Positions 54,254-62,739 of a stretch of DNA of 64,000 nucleotides are shown here, piece after piece (position 1 is the first letter of the stretch; each line of letters begins with the position of its first letter). This stretch comes from Isosphaeraceae bacterium (GTDB taxonomy: Bacteria > Planctomycetota > Planctomycetia > Isosphaerales > Isosphaeraceae), in assembly GCA_025356475.1 (NCBI GenBank), contig JANXSX010000150.1, positions 186,001 to 250,000 on the forward strand, given 5' to 3'. The notes under the pieces are model-generated. The model saw only the letters and a program-made list of their open reading frames with translations, made no database searches and was not told the origin of the DNA. The position numbers were made by a program, and so were the translations under genes.

Positions 54254-54832
54254 ATGGACGAGACGCGATTCCTTTGTGTTTTTTGCGGTTCTTCGATGGG
54301 TGTTCGATCAATCCATGCCGAGATGGCCGCGAGAGTCGGATCCTCGATCGCCCGAGAAGGGCTTGGGCTGGTTTATGGCGGCGGTCGTGTGGGACTGATG
54401 GGGGTCGTCGCCGATGCGGCTCTGTCTGCAGGCGCTCCAGTGATTGGGGTTATTCCTGAGCATCTCTCGCGAAAAGAGATCGCTCACGCAGGGCTCACGG
54501 AGCTTCATGTTGTTGAGGATCTGCATCAACGTAAGGCGATGATGGCCAAGCGCGCATTCGGATTCTTGACCCTCGCCGGTGGGATCGGCACGTTCGAAGA
54601 GTTTTTTGAAATCCTCTCCTGGGCGGCACTCGGCCTCCACGCCAAGCCCATGGGGGTCCTCGACACCGAGGGAATCTATGGACCCCTCAAAGCCCTGATC
54701 GCCCACTCAGTCACCGAAGGCTTCACCCGTCAGTCGTACGCGGATTTGATTACCTATCGTAATGATCCCGAATCGCTCGTGGCCGAACTCGCCCGCCAGC
54801 GCCCGGAACCCCTCAAATTGCGCTGGTCGTGA
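54254..54832 (+). CDS. LOG family protein (cytokinin riboside monophosphate phosphoribohydrolase-like)
   Basis: 192 residues from ATG 54254 (MDETRFLCVFCGSSMGVRS). The family's nucleotide site is VYGGGRVGLMGVVADAAL, and the signature PGGxGTxxE appears as AGGIGTFEEFFE with Ala for Pro. These enzymes cleave the N-glycosidic bond of AMP or cytokinin nucleotides. In most bacteria the physiological substrate is not known. It is divergent from the Rieske ferredoxin gene. An SdpR-type repressor gene follows after 73 bases. Confidence 0.93.
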   Translation: MDETRFLCVFCGSSMGVRSIHAEMAARVGSSIAREGLGLVYGGGRVGLMGVVADAALSAGAPVIGVIPEHLSRKEIAHAGLTELHVVEDLHQRKAMMAKRAFGFLTLAGGIGTFEEFFEILSWAALGLHAKPMGVLDTEGIYGPLKALIAHSVTEGFTRQSYADLITYRNDPESLVAELARQRPEPLKLRWS

Positions 54833-54905
54833 CAAAATCATTGACCATCCAGTTCACTTCGACGATAATTCGATAGAAATCGAAATAAGCGTCTGGAGCG
54901 GGCGA

Positions 54906-55214
54906 ATGAATGATGTGTTCAAGGCATTGTCGGACCCGACTCGACGCGAGATCCTGCGATTGCTCGCCAGTGGCGAGCAAACCGCAGGGGATCTCGCCAG
55001 CCGATTCGACATGACCAAACCGACGGTCTCGCATCACTTTAGCGTCTTGAAAGCAGCGGATCTGGTGCGGACTCGGCGGGAGGGGCAGCAGATTTTCTAC
55101 GCTCTGAACACGACCGTGATGCAGGACGTCATGACGCGGATTTATGACCTCTTCAAGGTCGCGGACGAAGATCCAAGCAAAATCGGCCCAGCCGGGCCAA
55201 AGGACGATGCGTGA
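54906..55214 (+). CDS. ArsR-family repressor, SdpR-like
   Basis: 102 residues from ATG 54906 (MNDVFKALSDPTRREILRLL), with GGAG eight bases upstream; the frame is open 48 codons before. The winged helix has AGDLASRFDMTKPTVSHHFSVLKAADLV and the wing TRREGQQIFYALN. There are no Cys metal sites, as expected for SdpR and not for metal-sensing ArsR. Its TGA overlaps the SdpI start as TGATG, so the two are translated together, and it probably represses this operon. Confidence 0.94.
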   Translation: MNDVFKALSDPTRREILRLLASGEQTAGDLASRFDMTKPTVSHHFSVLKAADLVRTRREGQQIFYALNTTVMQDVMTRIYDLFKVADEDPSKIGPAGPKDDA

Positions 55215-55864
55215 TGAGTCGGGTCCATTGGTTTTGGTGGGTGGCGATCGGCATGATCGTGTCCGTTGTCATGCTAAATGTCTGGATCTTACCTGGCCTA
55301 CCGGAGAAAGTGCCGACCCATTGGAACATCAAAGGAGACATTGATGCCTATGGCTCGAAATCGACCTTGTGGCTGATGCCTGGCATGATGGTCGGAATGT
55401 TCGTAATCTTCGCGGTGATCCCATTGGTCTCGCCCAAACCGTTCGATCTCGACTCAACCAAGGCCCCGTTTCGGCAAATGATGCTGATCACGGTCGCGCT
55501 GATGGGTTACATCCAACTGATCGTGGTTGCGGGAGCATCCGGAACGATCTTGAGGATCGATCGAATACTCGTGGCGGGGATCTGCCTGTTCATGGCGTTG
55601 ATGGGAAATCTGATGGGCAAGATCAAGCGAAATCTCTATATGGGAATCCGCACGCCTTGGACAATTGCCAACGACCGTGTCTGGGCAGACACTCACAGAT
55701 TGGCCGCGTGGCTCTTCGTCGCAGCCGGCCTCTCGGGAATTCTCATCAGTCTATTTTGGGAACCGATTATCGCACTCGCCCCAATTTTTCTCGCCGCGAT
55801 TGGATCTGTTGTTTACTCCTATGTGCATTACAAACGCCTGGAACGCAGCGGGGGTCTTGAATAA
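55214..55864 (+). CDS. SdpI-family membrane protein
   Basis: 216 residues starting ATG 55214, one base inside the repressor stop. It has six hydrophobic helices. The first loop has LPEKVPTHWNIKGDIDAYGSK, the DUF1648 signature, and the second half has the SdpI motif NLYMGIRTPWTIANDRVWADTH. In Bacillus subtilis SdpI gives immunity to the SdpC toxin and holds SdpR at the membrane. No SdpC-like gene lies in the window. A signal-transducing role with its repressor is inferred. Confidence 0.93.
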   Translation: MSRVHWFWWVAIGMIVSVVMLNVWILPGLPEKVPTHWNIKGDIDAYGSKSTLWLMPGMMVGMFVIFAVIPLVSPKPFDLDSTKAPFRQMMLITVALMGYIQLIVVAGASGTILRIDRILVAGICLFMALMGNLMGKIKRNLYMGIRTPWTIANDRVWADTHRLAAWLFVAAGLSGILISLFWEPIIALAPIFLAAIGSVVYSYVHYKRLERSGGLE

Positions 55865-55891
55865 GAACGCGGAGACTCAATCGGTGAGAGT

Positions 55892-55915
55892 CAAGAACCC
55901 CTAACCTGGTTCTTG
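55892..55915 (+). terminator. Hairpin after the sdpI-like gene
   Basis: An eight-pair stem CAAGAACC/GGTTCTTG with an eight-base loop, 27 bases after the stop. It lacks a T run and is weak as an intrinsic terminator. Confidence 0.4.
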
Positions 55916-56020
55916 GACCGGCTTGTTGTCACTTTCCAAGGGACAGCGTCGTGCCTACGGTCGCCACATCTTCAGCAAGGACGAACCCCCGCAGACGAAG
56001 CCCATAAACCCGAACCCACC

Positions 56021-56275
56021 TCATAAGATCCAGAGGGAGAGCCGCGCCTGGGCTGAGTCCGTCTCAGGTGCGGCAAGTGCTTGAAACGTGCGATCGCTTG
56101 TGAGAACAGCGAGAGCAACCCCGGCCACGATGAGATGAGCCAGGGCGAAAACGGCCAGGGAGGCAGGATTCTCGAACGGCCGTAATCGCCAGTCGTTCAG
56201 TCCCACTCCGAGAACCCAAAGCACGGCGTAGCTGAGGCATACTGCAAAAGCGACGTTGCGTTTGACGATGGGCAT
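56021..56275 (-). CDS. Small membrane protein, hypothetical
   Basis: 84 residues from ATG 56275 (MPIVKRNVAFAVCLSYAVLW), with GGGGAG seven bases upstream. Two hydrophobic helices are visible (residues about 7-26 and 44-64), separated by a polar loop with DWRLRPFENPA, and a polar C-terminus follows. No family recognised. The intergenic DNA on both sides is short, and the SDR gene start lies well upstream on the same strand. Confidence 0.5.
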   Translation of the reverse strand: MPIVKRNVAFAVCLSYAVLWVLGVGLNDWRLRPFENPASLAVFALAHLIVAGVALAVLTSDRTFQALAAPETDSAQARLSLWIL

Positions 56276-56359
56276 CCCGTCGCTCCCCACGTAACCGTTA
56301 GGGTTCCCCTCACGACCTAAAGTGCAGGTCGCCCGGGTGCATCATGAATCCAGAAATGC

Positions 56360-57130
56360 TCAAATCGCCGAGGTATAACCACCATCGACTGCCACGGCAA
56401 CTCCGGTCACGTAGTCGCTGGCGGGGCTTGAGAGCCAGATGGCGGTTCCGGCAAGGTCGGCGGGCTTGCCCCAGCGGCCATGGGGGATGCGGACGAGAAC
56501 TCGCTCATGAAGTCCAGCGACTTCTACGCGGGCCTTTTCGGTTAACTCGGTATCGATCCAGCCGGGAAGGATCGCGTTGACTTGGATATGGTCAGGTGCC
56601 CAGGAAAGCGCCAGGCTCTTGGTGAGCTGGACGATCGCTCCTTTACTGCTGGCGTAGGCGCTCGCGAAGCTCGACCCATAGATCGAAGTCATGCTGCCGA
56701 TGTTGATGATCTTCCCAGCCCCAGCCGATTTCATGGCGGGATAGGCGGCCTTGGACATCAGGAATGCACTCGTCAGATTGACGTCCATGACCTCCTGGAA
56801 TTCGGCGAGCGAGAGGTCCTGGGGCTGCTTGCGAATGTTGATCCCAGCGTTGTTGATCAAGATATCAATCCGACCCAGGCCCTCGACGATCTGTGCGATC
56901 GCTGCGTTGACCTGGCTCTCCTTGGCCACGTCACAAGTGATGGCAAGGGTCTTGACCCCTGTCTCATCGGCGATTTTCTTGGCTGCCTTGGCGCTCTTCT
57001 CAGCGTTACGGCCGACAATTGCAATGTTGGCCCCCTGGCCGGCCAATCCAAGGGCCATCCCCAGGCCGATGCCGCCGTTTCCACCCGTGACGATCGCGAC
57101 TTTGCCGGACAGATCAAATAAACCCTTCAC
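56360..57130 (-). CDS. Short-chain dehydrogenase/reductase (gluconate/deoxygluconate dehydrogenase-like)
   Basis: 256 residues from GTG 57130 (VKGLFDLSGKVAIVTGGNGG), with GAGG close upstream; a TTG at 57208 adds 26 unlikely residues. The Rossmann motif is TGGNGGIGLG, NNAG is in ILINNAGINI, and the catalytic set is Ser in IGSMTSIYG, then Tyr and Lys in YASSKGAI. The DLSGKVAIVTGGNGGIG opening and the LPGWIDTELTE segment resemble gluconate 5-dehydrogenase and 2-deoxygluconate 3-dehydrogenase. The exact substrate is uncertain. Confidence 0.9.
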   Translation of the reverse strand: MKGLFDLSGKVAIVTGGNGGIGLGMALGLAGQGANIAIVGRNAEKSAKAAKKIADETGVKTLAITCDVAKESQVNAAIAQIVEGLGRIDILINNAGINIRKQPQDLSLAEFQEVMDVNLTSAFLMSKAAYPAMKSAGAGKIINIGSMTSIYGSSFASAYASSKGAIVQLTKSLALSWAPDHIQVNAILPGWIDTELTEKARVEVAGLHERVLVRIPHGRWGKPADLAGTAIWLSSPASDYVTGVAVAVDGGYTSAI

Positions 57131-57477
57131 CGCTACCTCGCTTATGTCTGGGGTCGGGGGAGTTCGGCTGCCGCTCAGGCTGTTCAGGGGACTCGATTCA
57201 ACAGCCAACTCGGAGCAAATTGCTCACGAGGGCTATCCATTTGACGGCACTGATGGAACCGAACTCACTGATGACTCAGGCCTCGGGCGTTGTGCCCGAC
57301 GCTCTGGGGTCGCATAATATTGGCCGACCATCTCAGAGTAATCATGGGTGGGGTGCGACGCAACATGTTGGGCCTCATCGGCTCTGGTCGATCTACCTTC
57401 CTGCTCAGCATCCGCTCTCTGAGAATTAGTTCCAATCTTACGCCGCCTGACGCATTCTCGATAAGGCTTGAACCTCA

Positions 57478-58596
57478 ATGCCCGACCCGCGATGGGAAGC
57501 CCTGGCCGATATCCTGATCGGCCACTCGACTAAACTTAAGGCCGGTGAAACCTTGCTGGTCGAGTGCTTCGACCTAGAGGACAGCACCCTCCCTCGCTTG
57601 CTCGTCAAAAAAGCTGCCCAGAAAGGGGCGAACTGCCTGGTCGAGACCAAGGACACCAGGGTCGTTCGCGAACTCATCAAGCAAGGCAGTGAAGCCCAGA
57701 TGAAGCTCTGGGGCGAGTACGAACTCCACCGCATGGAGTCCGTCCAAGCGTATATTGCTCTCCGAGGGGCGCGTAATATTAGCGAGATGTCGGACGTCCC
57801 CAACGACAAGCTTAATCTCTACAACACGCATTATTTGAAGCCTGTCCACTTCGATCGACGGATCAAGCATACGAAGTGGTGTGTGCTCAGGTTGCCGAAT
57901 GCCAGTATGGCTCAGCAAGCGGGGATGAGCACCGAAGCCTTCGAGGACTTCTACTTCGAGGTCTGCAACCTCGATTATCCCAAGCTCGCCAAAGCGCTCG
58001 AGCCGCTGGTGGCGCGGATGGACGCTGCAAAAGATGTCCACATTCTCGGTCCAGAAACCGATCTCCGGTTCTCGATCGATGGGATTCCGACAATCCCGTG
58101 CTCTGGCGAGATGAACATCCCTGACGGAGAGGTCTTCACTGCTCCTGTGAAGGACTCGGTCGAGGGAACGATTCGGTTCAACACGCCTACGATCTATCAG
58201 GGAACCTCCTTCGACGGCATCAAGCTCACGCTTACCCAAGGCAAGATCATTGAGGCGGATTGTAGCGGTGGTGACGCCAAGAAGCTCCGCCGGATCTTGT
58301 TCGAGACCGACGAAGGCTCGTCTTACATTGGCGAATGGTCGATTGGTTGTAATCCTCGGATCCTACAACCAATGCGGGACATCCTGTTTGATGAGAAGAT
58401 CGGCGGCAGTTTCCACTTCACTCCTGGGAACGCTTACGACGAGGCTGATAACGGCAATCGTTCCAAGGTCCACTGGGACATGGTCCAAATCCAAAGACCA
58501 GACTACGGCGGCGGCACGATCGCGTTTGATGGCGAGATCATTCGGATCGACGGCAAATTCGTGCCCGAGGATCTGAAGGTGCTCGATCCCGACTGA
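57478..58596 (+). CDS. M29 family aminopeptidase
   Basis: 372 residues, the normal length of AmpS/PepS-type enzymes. These cytosolic metallo-exopeptidases remove N-terminal residues from peptides. The family's metal sites appear as GEMNIPDGEVF (two Glu), GEWSIGCNP (Glu), FHFTPGNAYDEA (His) and SKVHWDMV (His, Asp). The start MPDPRWEALADILIGHSTKL matches other family members. The 269 bases before it hold no gene. The AI-2E-family gene follows after 29 bases and may share the transcript. Confidence 0.92.
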   Translation: MPDPRWEALADILIGHSTKLKAGETLLVECFDLEDSTLPRLLVKKAAQKGANCLVETKDTRVVRELIKQGSEAQMKLWGEYELHRMESVQAYIALRGARNISEMSDVPNDKLNLYNTHYLKPVHFDRRIKHTKWCVLRLPNASMAQQAGMSTEAFEDFYFEVCNLDYPKLAKALEPLVARMDAAKDVHILGPETDLRFSIDGIPTIPCSGEMNIPDGEVFTAPVKDSVEGTIRFNTPTIYQGTSFDGIKLTLTQGKIIEADCSGGDAKKLRRILFETDEGSSYIGEWSIGCNPRILQPMRDILFDEKIGGSFHFTPGNAYDEADNGNRSKVHWDMVQIQRPDYGGGTIAFDGEIIRIDGKFVPEDLKVLDPD

Positions 58597-58625
58597 GTTT
58601 TCGCAATCCCCAGAGGAATTGGCTG

Positions 58626-59696
58626 ATGATCAAGTCTCTCGACCAAGATCACTCTGATCGCAGAGTGCGTACGGTATGTTTATTGATCCTGACGATGATC
58701 GCGTCTGGGATGGCATTGACCGAGTTCCGCGGTGTTTTGGTTCCGTTCGTGTTGGCGGTCTTCTTCTCGTATTGCCTGGCACCGATCATTGATTTTCAGG
58801 TCAAGAAGCTCAGATTTCCCCAAGGGTTGGCGATTGTGGGGACGGGGTTTCTGGGACTGGCAACCTTGGCGGTGCTTGGAGTTTTCCTGTCGTCATCGGT
58901 CAGTCAAATGTTGGCCCATCAGACGGAGTACCAGCAGCGATTCGCCGCGATTAACGACTGGCTGACGACCCGGTTCGGAGGCTCATCTGGTCCCGATGGG
59001 GAGTCTCGCCAGTTCATTAATCTGACGGAAGAAACCGTGCGATCGTCAATGTCGACGGTTCTGGGCGAGATCCTCAACCTGATCTCGAGCGGAGTGATCG
59101 TCGGAATTTTCGTGCTCTTCCTACTCCTGGGCCGATCGACTCGCTCTGAAGGCCAGAGCCGTGGCTTACTCGAAGAAATCGAACGCAAAGTGATGCGGTT
59201 TATCAGCGAAACAGTCTTCTTTGCCGCTTTGACAGGTGCATTGGTCGGGGCCACGCTCACGCTTCTAAGAGTCGAATTTGCCTGGGTCTTTGGCTTCCTG
59301 ACCTTCTTACTCAACTTTATCCCGAGCTTGGGGTCGTTCATCGCCGTGTTACTACCACTGCCGATGATCCTGATCGACTCGCATATGTCGGTCGGCGCGA
59401 AAGTGCTAGCTCTCGTGATTCCAGCGACCGTGCAGTTTGTGATCGGTAACATCATTGTCCCCAAGGTTCAGGGCAAGTCGCTCGACCTCCATCCGGTCAC
59501 GGTAATGCTAGCCCTGATCTTCTTCGGACAGATCTGGGGAATGGTCGGCGCGTTTCTGGCGACTCCGATCACGGCAGTGATCAAGATCGTGTTCGAACGC
59601 ATACCAGCTACAAAACCGGTTGCCGATCTCCTTGCAGGAAACCTGGCATTCCTCAGTCAGACGGAAAGTCTGATCCTGGTGACGAAGGAGGCCTGA
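58626..59696 (+). CDS. AI-2E family transporter (PerM/TqsA-like permease)
   Basis: 356 residues, with GAGGAA seven bases before ATG. It has about seven helices with the long amphipathic region after helix three, as in PerM/YdiK/TqsA. Family phrases are LVPFVLAVFFSYCLAPIIDF, FLTFLLNFIPSLGSFIAVLLPLP and IPKVQGKSLDLHPVTVMLAL-like sequence (IVPKVQGKSLDLHPVT). Members export small molecules, and some act as Na+/H+ antiporters. The substrate is unknown. Confidence 0.92.
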   Translation: MIKSLDQDHSDRRVRTVCLLILTMIASGMALTEFRGVLVPFVLAVFFSYCLAPIIDFQVKKLRFPQGLAIVGTGFLGLATLAVLGVFLSSSVSQMLAHQTEYQQRFAAINDWLTTRFGGSSGPDGESRQFINLTEETVRSSMSTVLGEILNLISSGVIVGIFVLFLLLGRSTRSEGQSRGLLEEIERKVMRFISETVFFAALTGALVGATLTLLRVEFAWVFGFLTFLLNFIPSLGSFIAVLLPLPMILIDSHMSVGAKVLALVIPATVQFVIGNIIVPKVQGKSLDLHPVTVMLALIFFGQIWGMVGAFLATPITAVIKIVFERIPATKPVADLLAGNLAFLSQTESLILVTKEA

Positions 59697-59740
59697 GCAT
59701 CGTGCCCAGAGGTTCGTTCCAATATTCGCCAAGTGAATAT

Positions 59741-60265
59741 CTAACGACCTATGGGCGTCTTCCAGACAAAGTGCCCGATCATCAATCCGGCAACGAACGT
59801 TGCGAGCTGGGCCAGGATCACGAACATCGACCAGTAGAGAACCACGGCTCGGGGAATCGTCACATCGCTCCTCCTTCCGCTGGATCGGGGAGCGGCGATC
59901 GCCTCGGGCACGGGGACTTCGAACTCGGGTAACTCGGGGGCAGACCTGGTTTCGGGGTTTGGATCGGATGTGAGGTGGCTGAGGTCGGGGAGCGGTTCTG
60001 ATGGAAGCTTGGGGACCGCAGATTTTGCGGCTTGTAGGGGCTGCGCGGTGTTGATTGAAAGATTCAGAGAATCGTCGCCGGTGAGGATTTCGGCAACGTC
60101 GGGGGAGTCGGAGACTAGCGGGCCGTCGTTGGGTTGGTCGGGGTCGGGCACAATCAGCCGTTCTTCGCACCTTGGGCAAGCCACGATCGTGCCAATGCGT
60201 GCCGGGCTGATGGCCAGCAACTGGCTACATTTGAAACAACGGAAGCGAACTTTCTCGACAGGCAT
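59741..60265 (-). CDS. Zinc-ribbon protein with a C-terminal membrane helix
   Basis: 174 residues from ATG 60265 (MPVEKVRFRCFKCSQLLAI); the frame is open 45 codons upstream. A four-Cys zinc ribbon lies at residues 10-33 (FRCFKCSQ and ACPRCEER). About 90 Pro/Glu/Ser-rich residues follow, probably unstructured, and a single helix near the end (LYWSMFVILAQLATFVAGLM) anchors it. This layout is frequent in planctomycetes and its role is unknown. It is divergent from the esterase-like gene. Confidence 0.78.
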   Translation of the reverse strand: MPVEKVRFRCFKCSQLLAISPARIGTIVACPRCEERLIVPDPDQPNDGPLVSDSPDVAEILTGDDSLNLSINTAQPLQAAKSAVPKLPSEPLPDLSHLTSDPNPETRSAPELPEFEVPVPEAIAAPRSSGRRSDVTIPRAVVLYWSMFVILAQLATFVAGLMIGHFVWKTPIGR

Positions 60266-60406
60266 AGACGTTGTCCTTGATGACCAGCTACGTTCGATTG
60301 AGGCTCGTGGAGTTTCCAGCGGGTTCCGCATGCTTGACCTGTGAATGCGAAGTGTCAAAATGACGATGCGAGTCAAATCCCGACCTCGGAGTAGGGACAC
60401 CCAGGC

Positions 60407-62668
60407 ATGATGATCCGCGTTACCTTCGTTTTCCTGGTGATGCTCACTCGACTGGGCGCTGATACGGTCGTACTCAAGAACGGCCTGGTTCTGCGAGGGA
60501 CTGTCGATAAAGACAACACGATTGTCTCAGTTTTCGACGGAATCAAGCGAACAATCGTGAAAGACACGCGAATTCAATCGACCGAGGTCAAGGATTCGTT
60601 CCCGAATCTCGAAGGCTTTCAATACTACCAACCGCTAATCCAGCACGGTGGTTCGATGCCGGCGTATGCGATTGAGATTCAGAGCGAGCCTTGGGACAAG
60701 AATGGGCGACGCCGATTCAGCTATAAAGGCCCCAAGCCGACCAAGCCGATGACCCAGGCGATCAACTTCCTCAACCCTCGCTTCGCCAAGTATCGAGGCG
60801 TCGATGGCTTTTGGTTGGGACAGATCTCGACCAACCAGATTCCTCGACCGACGATCATGGAACTGTTACGAGTGGTCGACAAGGCGAGTCAGGCCGAACG
60901 ATTGAGGGCAGGTCGATTCTTGATCCAGGCGGAGATGTACCCTGAGGCCAAGGCATCCCTCGAAAAGCTGGCTCTCGACTATCCCGACCTCAAAGAGACG
61001 ATTGAAGAGGTGAGGAAAACCGTCTGCGACCTGGAGGCTCGGCAAATCCTTGATGAGCTAACTTCGCGACGGCGCGGCGGTCAACCTCGGAAAGTCCTAG
61101 CCGGTCTCAAGGCGTTCCCCGCTAAGGATGTTAGCCCTGAAATTCTCTCGGATGTTCAAGAATTATTGAGTAAGGACGAGGATCAGGCCGAGGCCGACCG
61201 TGCGCTTGTGGGGCTCGTGCAGATGCTCGCCGACGAGTTGATCCCGAAGGTCTCTGAGGGGTGGTCGCTCGCGATTGTTGAAGTGCTTGGCGCACTGACG
61301 GATGCGCCTGATGCCGTGCGGAATCGTGTGGAAGGGATGAACAAGCCCGAGGCAAAGACGATCCCGCAGAAGTTCGCCTTGGCGATGTCGGGTTGGGTTA
61401 TAGGAGCTGATCTCGCAGTGTCCGACCTGGCAAAAGCCAAGAAGTTGTGGGAACTTCGAGGTTTGGTCACCACCTTGGTCAATAGTGCCAATGACGCGGA
61501 GCGTGCCAGGGCCTTGGCACTTTTGCAGGCTGATGACCCGGGAATCGATATCGTCGTCAGGATCATCGACCGTCTGGCCCCAGCTTCAACCACGTTGCCT
61601 GCGGAAACCGCCCTCGTCGAGAATGCCCCTCGATCGGCCCGGATCGAGACGAAGCGAGTCCTGAACGACAATAACGCTCAGCCCACGGAGTACATGGTTC
61701 GACTACCGACCGATTATAGCCCATATCGGCAGTACCCGACCGTCGTGGCGCTCCACATTGGCTTTGGGCCGGCGACAGCGCTCAAGTTCTGGGGTGAAGA
61801 GGCGGACAAGCGTGGATACATTGTGGTCGCACCGGAATACAATACTCCGGGGCAACGCCCCGACTATACCTATAGTATCTCGGAGCATGCCGCCGTTGAG
61901 CTTGCTCTTCGCGATGCCAAGAAGCGGTATAACATCGATTCGGACCGGGTGTTTCTGGGGGGACAAGTCCTCGGAGCGAACATGGCCTGGGACTTCGGGC
62001 TTGCCCATCCCGACATGTTTGCGGGCGTGATGGTCGTCTCAGGAATACCTGCTAAGTATGTGAACAAATACTTGCCGAATACGGAGAAAGTACCACTTTA
62101 TGTGGTCGAGGGAGACCTCGCCCCGTCCGCCAACGAGATGATCTTCGGGGTTATCCTCAAGCCTATGATCAGCCGGGGCTGGGATGTGACCTATACCGAA
62201 TACTACAAGCGTGGCATGGAAGACTTCCCCGAGGAGGTGCCTAGCCTCTTCAATTGGATGGATAAACACAAACGTGAACCGTTCCCCAAAACTTTCAGCG
62301 GCATCACTGCCCGCGCGAGCGACGACCGCTTCTATGGGGTTGTGATCAAGGAGTTTGCGAAAGATACCATTGTCGATCCATCCGCCGTGGAACCACTCGG
62401 GAAGAATATCACCAAACCGGCAAAGATCGAGGGAAAGCTGAGTGCGACGGCGAACCTGCTGAACTTGACTATGACCGGGGTGAAACGAGCCGATATTTGG
62501 CTTAGCCCCAAGATGATCGACTTCTCGAAGAAGGTCGAGGTCAAGGTGAATGGCGATAAGTGGAAATTCAAGGGGATCATCAAGCCCGATTACGGGCCAA
62601 TGTTGGAAGATTTACGCTTGCGCGGAGATCGAAAACAACTGTACTGGGCGAGGCTCGTGGTAAAATAA
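60407..62668 (+). CDS. Secreted esterase-like alpha/beta hydrolase that has lost Ser and His of the triad
   Basis: 753 residues, signal peptide MMIRVTFVFLVMLTRLGA. Residues about 20-430 are a helical and beta N-terminal region with repeats of unclear fold. The C-terminal part (about 430-620) is a PHB-depolymerase/feruloyl-esterase-type alpha/beta domain: TEYMVRLPTDYSPYRQYPTV, then DSDRVFLGGQVLGANMAWDF. Family members have GxSxGG at this elbow, but here the Ser is Val. The usual RGHE before FxEE...FxWM is RGMEDFPEE, so the catalytic His is Met. It is therefore expected to be catalytically inactive and possibly a binding or regulatory protein. The family assignment is firm; the activity loss is read from sequence. 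Confidence 0.85.
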   Translation: MMIRVTFVFLVMLTRLGADTVVLKNGLVLRGTVDKDNTIVSVFDGIKRTIVKDTRIQSTEVKDSFPNLEGFQYYQPLIQHGGSMPAYAIEIQSEPWDKNGRRRFSYKGPKPTKPMTQAINFLNPRFAKYRGVDGFWLGQISTNQIPRPTIMELLRVVDKASQAERLRAGRFLIQAEMYPEAKASLEKLALDYPDLKETIEEVRKTVCDLEARQILDELTSRRRGGQPRKVLAGLKAFPAKDVSPEILSDVQELLSKDEDQAEADRALVGLVQMLADELIPKVSEGWSLAIVEVLGALTDAPDAVRNRVEGMNKPEAKTIPQKFALAMSGWVIGADLAVSDLAKAKKLWELRGLVTTLVNSANDAERARALALLQADDPGIDIVVRIIDRLAPASTTLPAETALVENAPRSARIETKRVLNDNNAQPTEYMVRLPTDYSPYRQYPTVVALHIGFGPATALKFWGEEADKRGYIVVAPEYNTPGQRPDYTYSISEHAAVELALRDAKKRYNIDSDRVFLGGQVLGANMAWDFGLAHPDMFAGVMVVSGIPAKYVNKYLPNTEKVPLYVVEGDLAPSANEMIFGVILKPMISRGWDVTYTEYYKRGMEDFPEEVPSLFNWMDKHKREPFPKTFSGITARASDDRFYGVVIKEFAKDTIVDPSAVEPLGKNITKPAKIEGKLSATANLLNLTMTGVKRADIWLSPKMIDFSKKVEVKVNGDKWKFKGIIKPDYGPMLEDLRLRGDRKQLYWARLVVK

Positions 62669-62739
62669 AATCGTTCACCAGAGCGGTATGTGAGAATTCC
62701 TCGAGGTGAACGCTTCCGCCTACTCCTGGAGCTTCGAGC

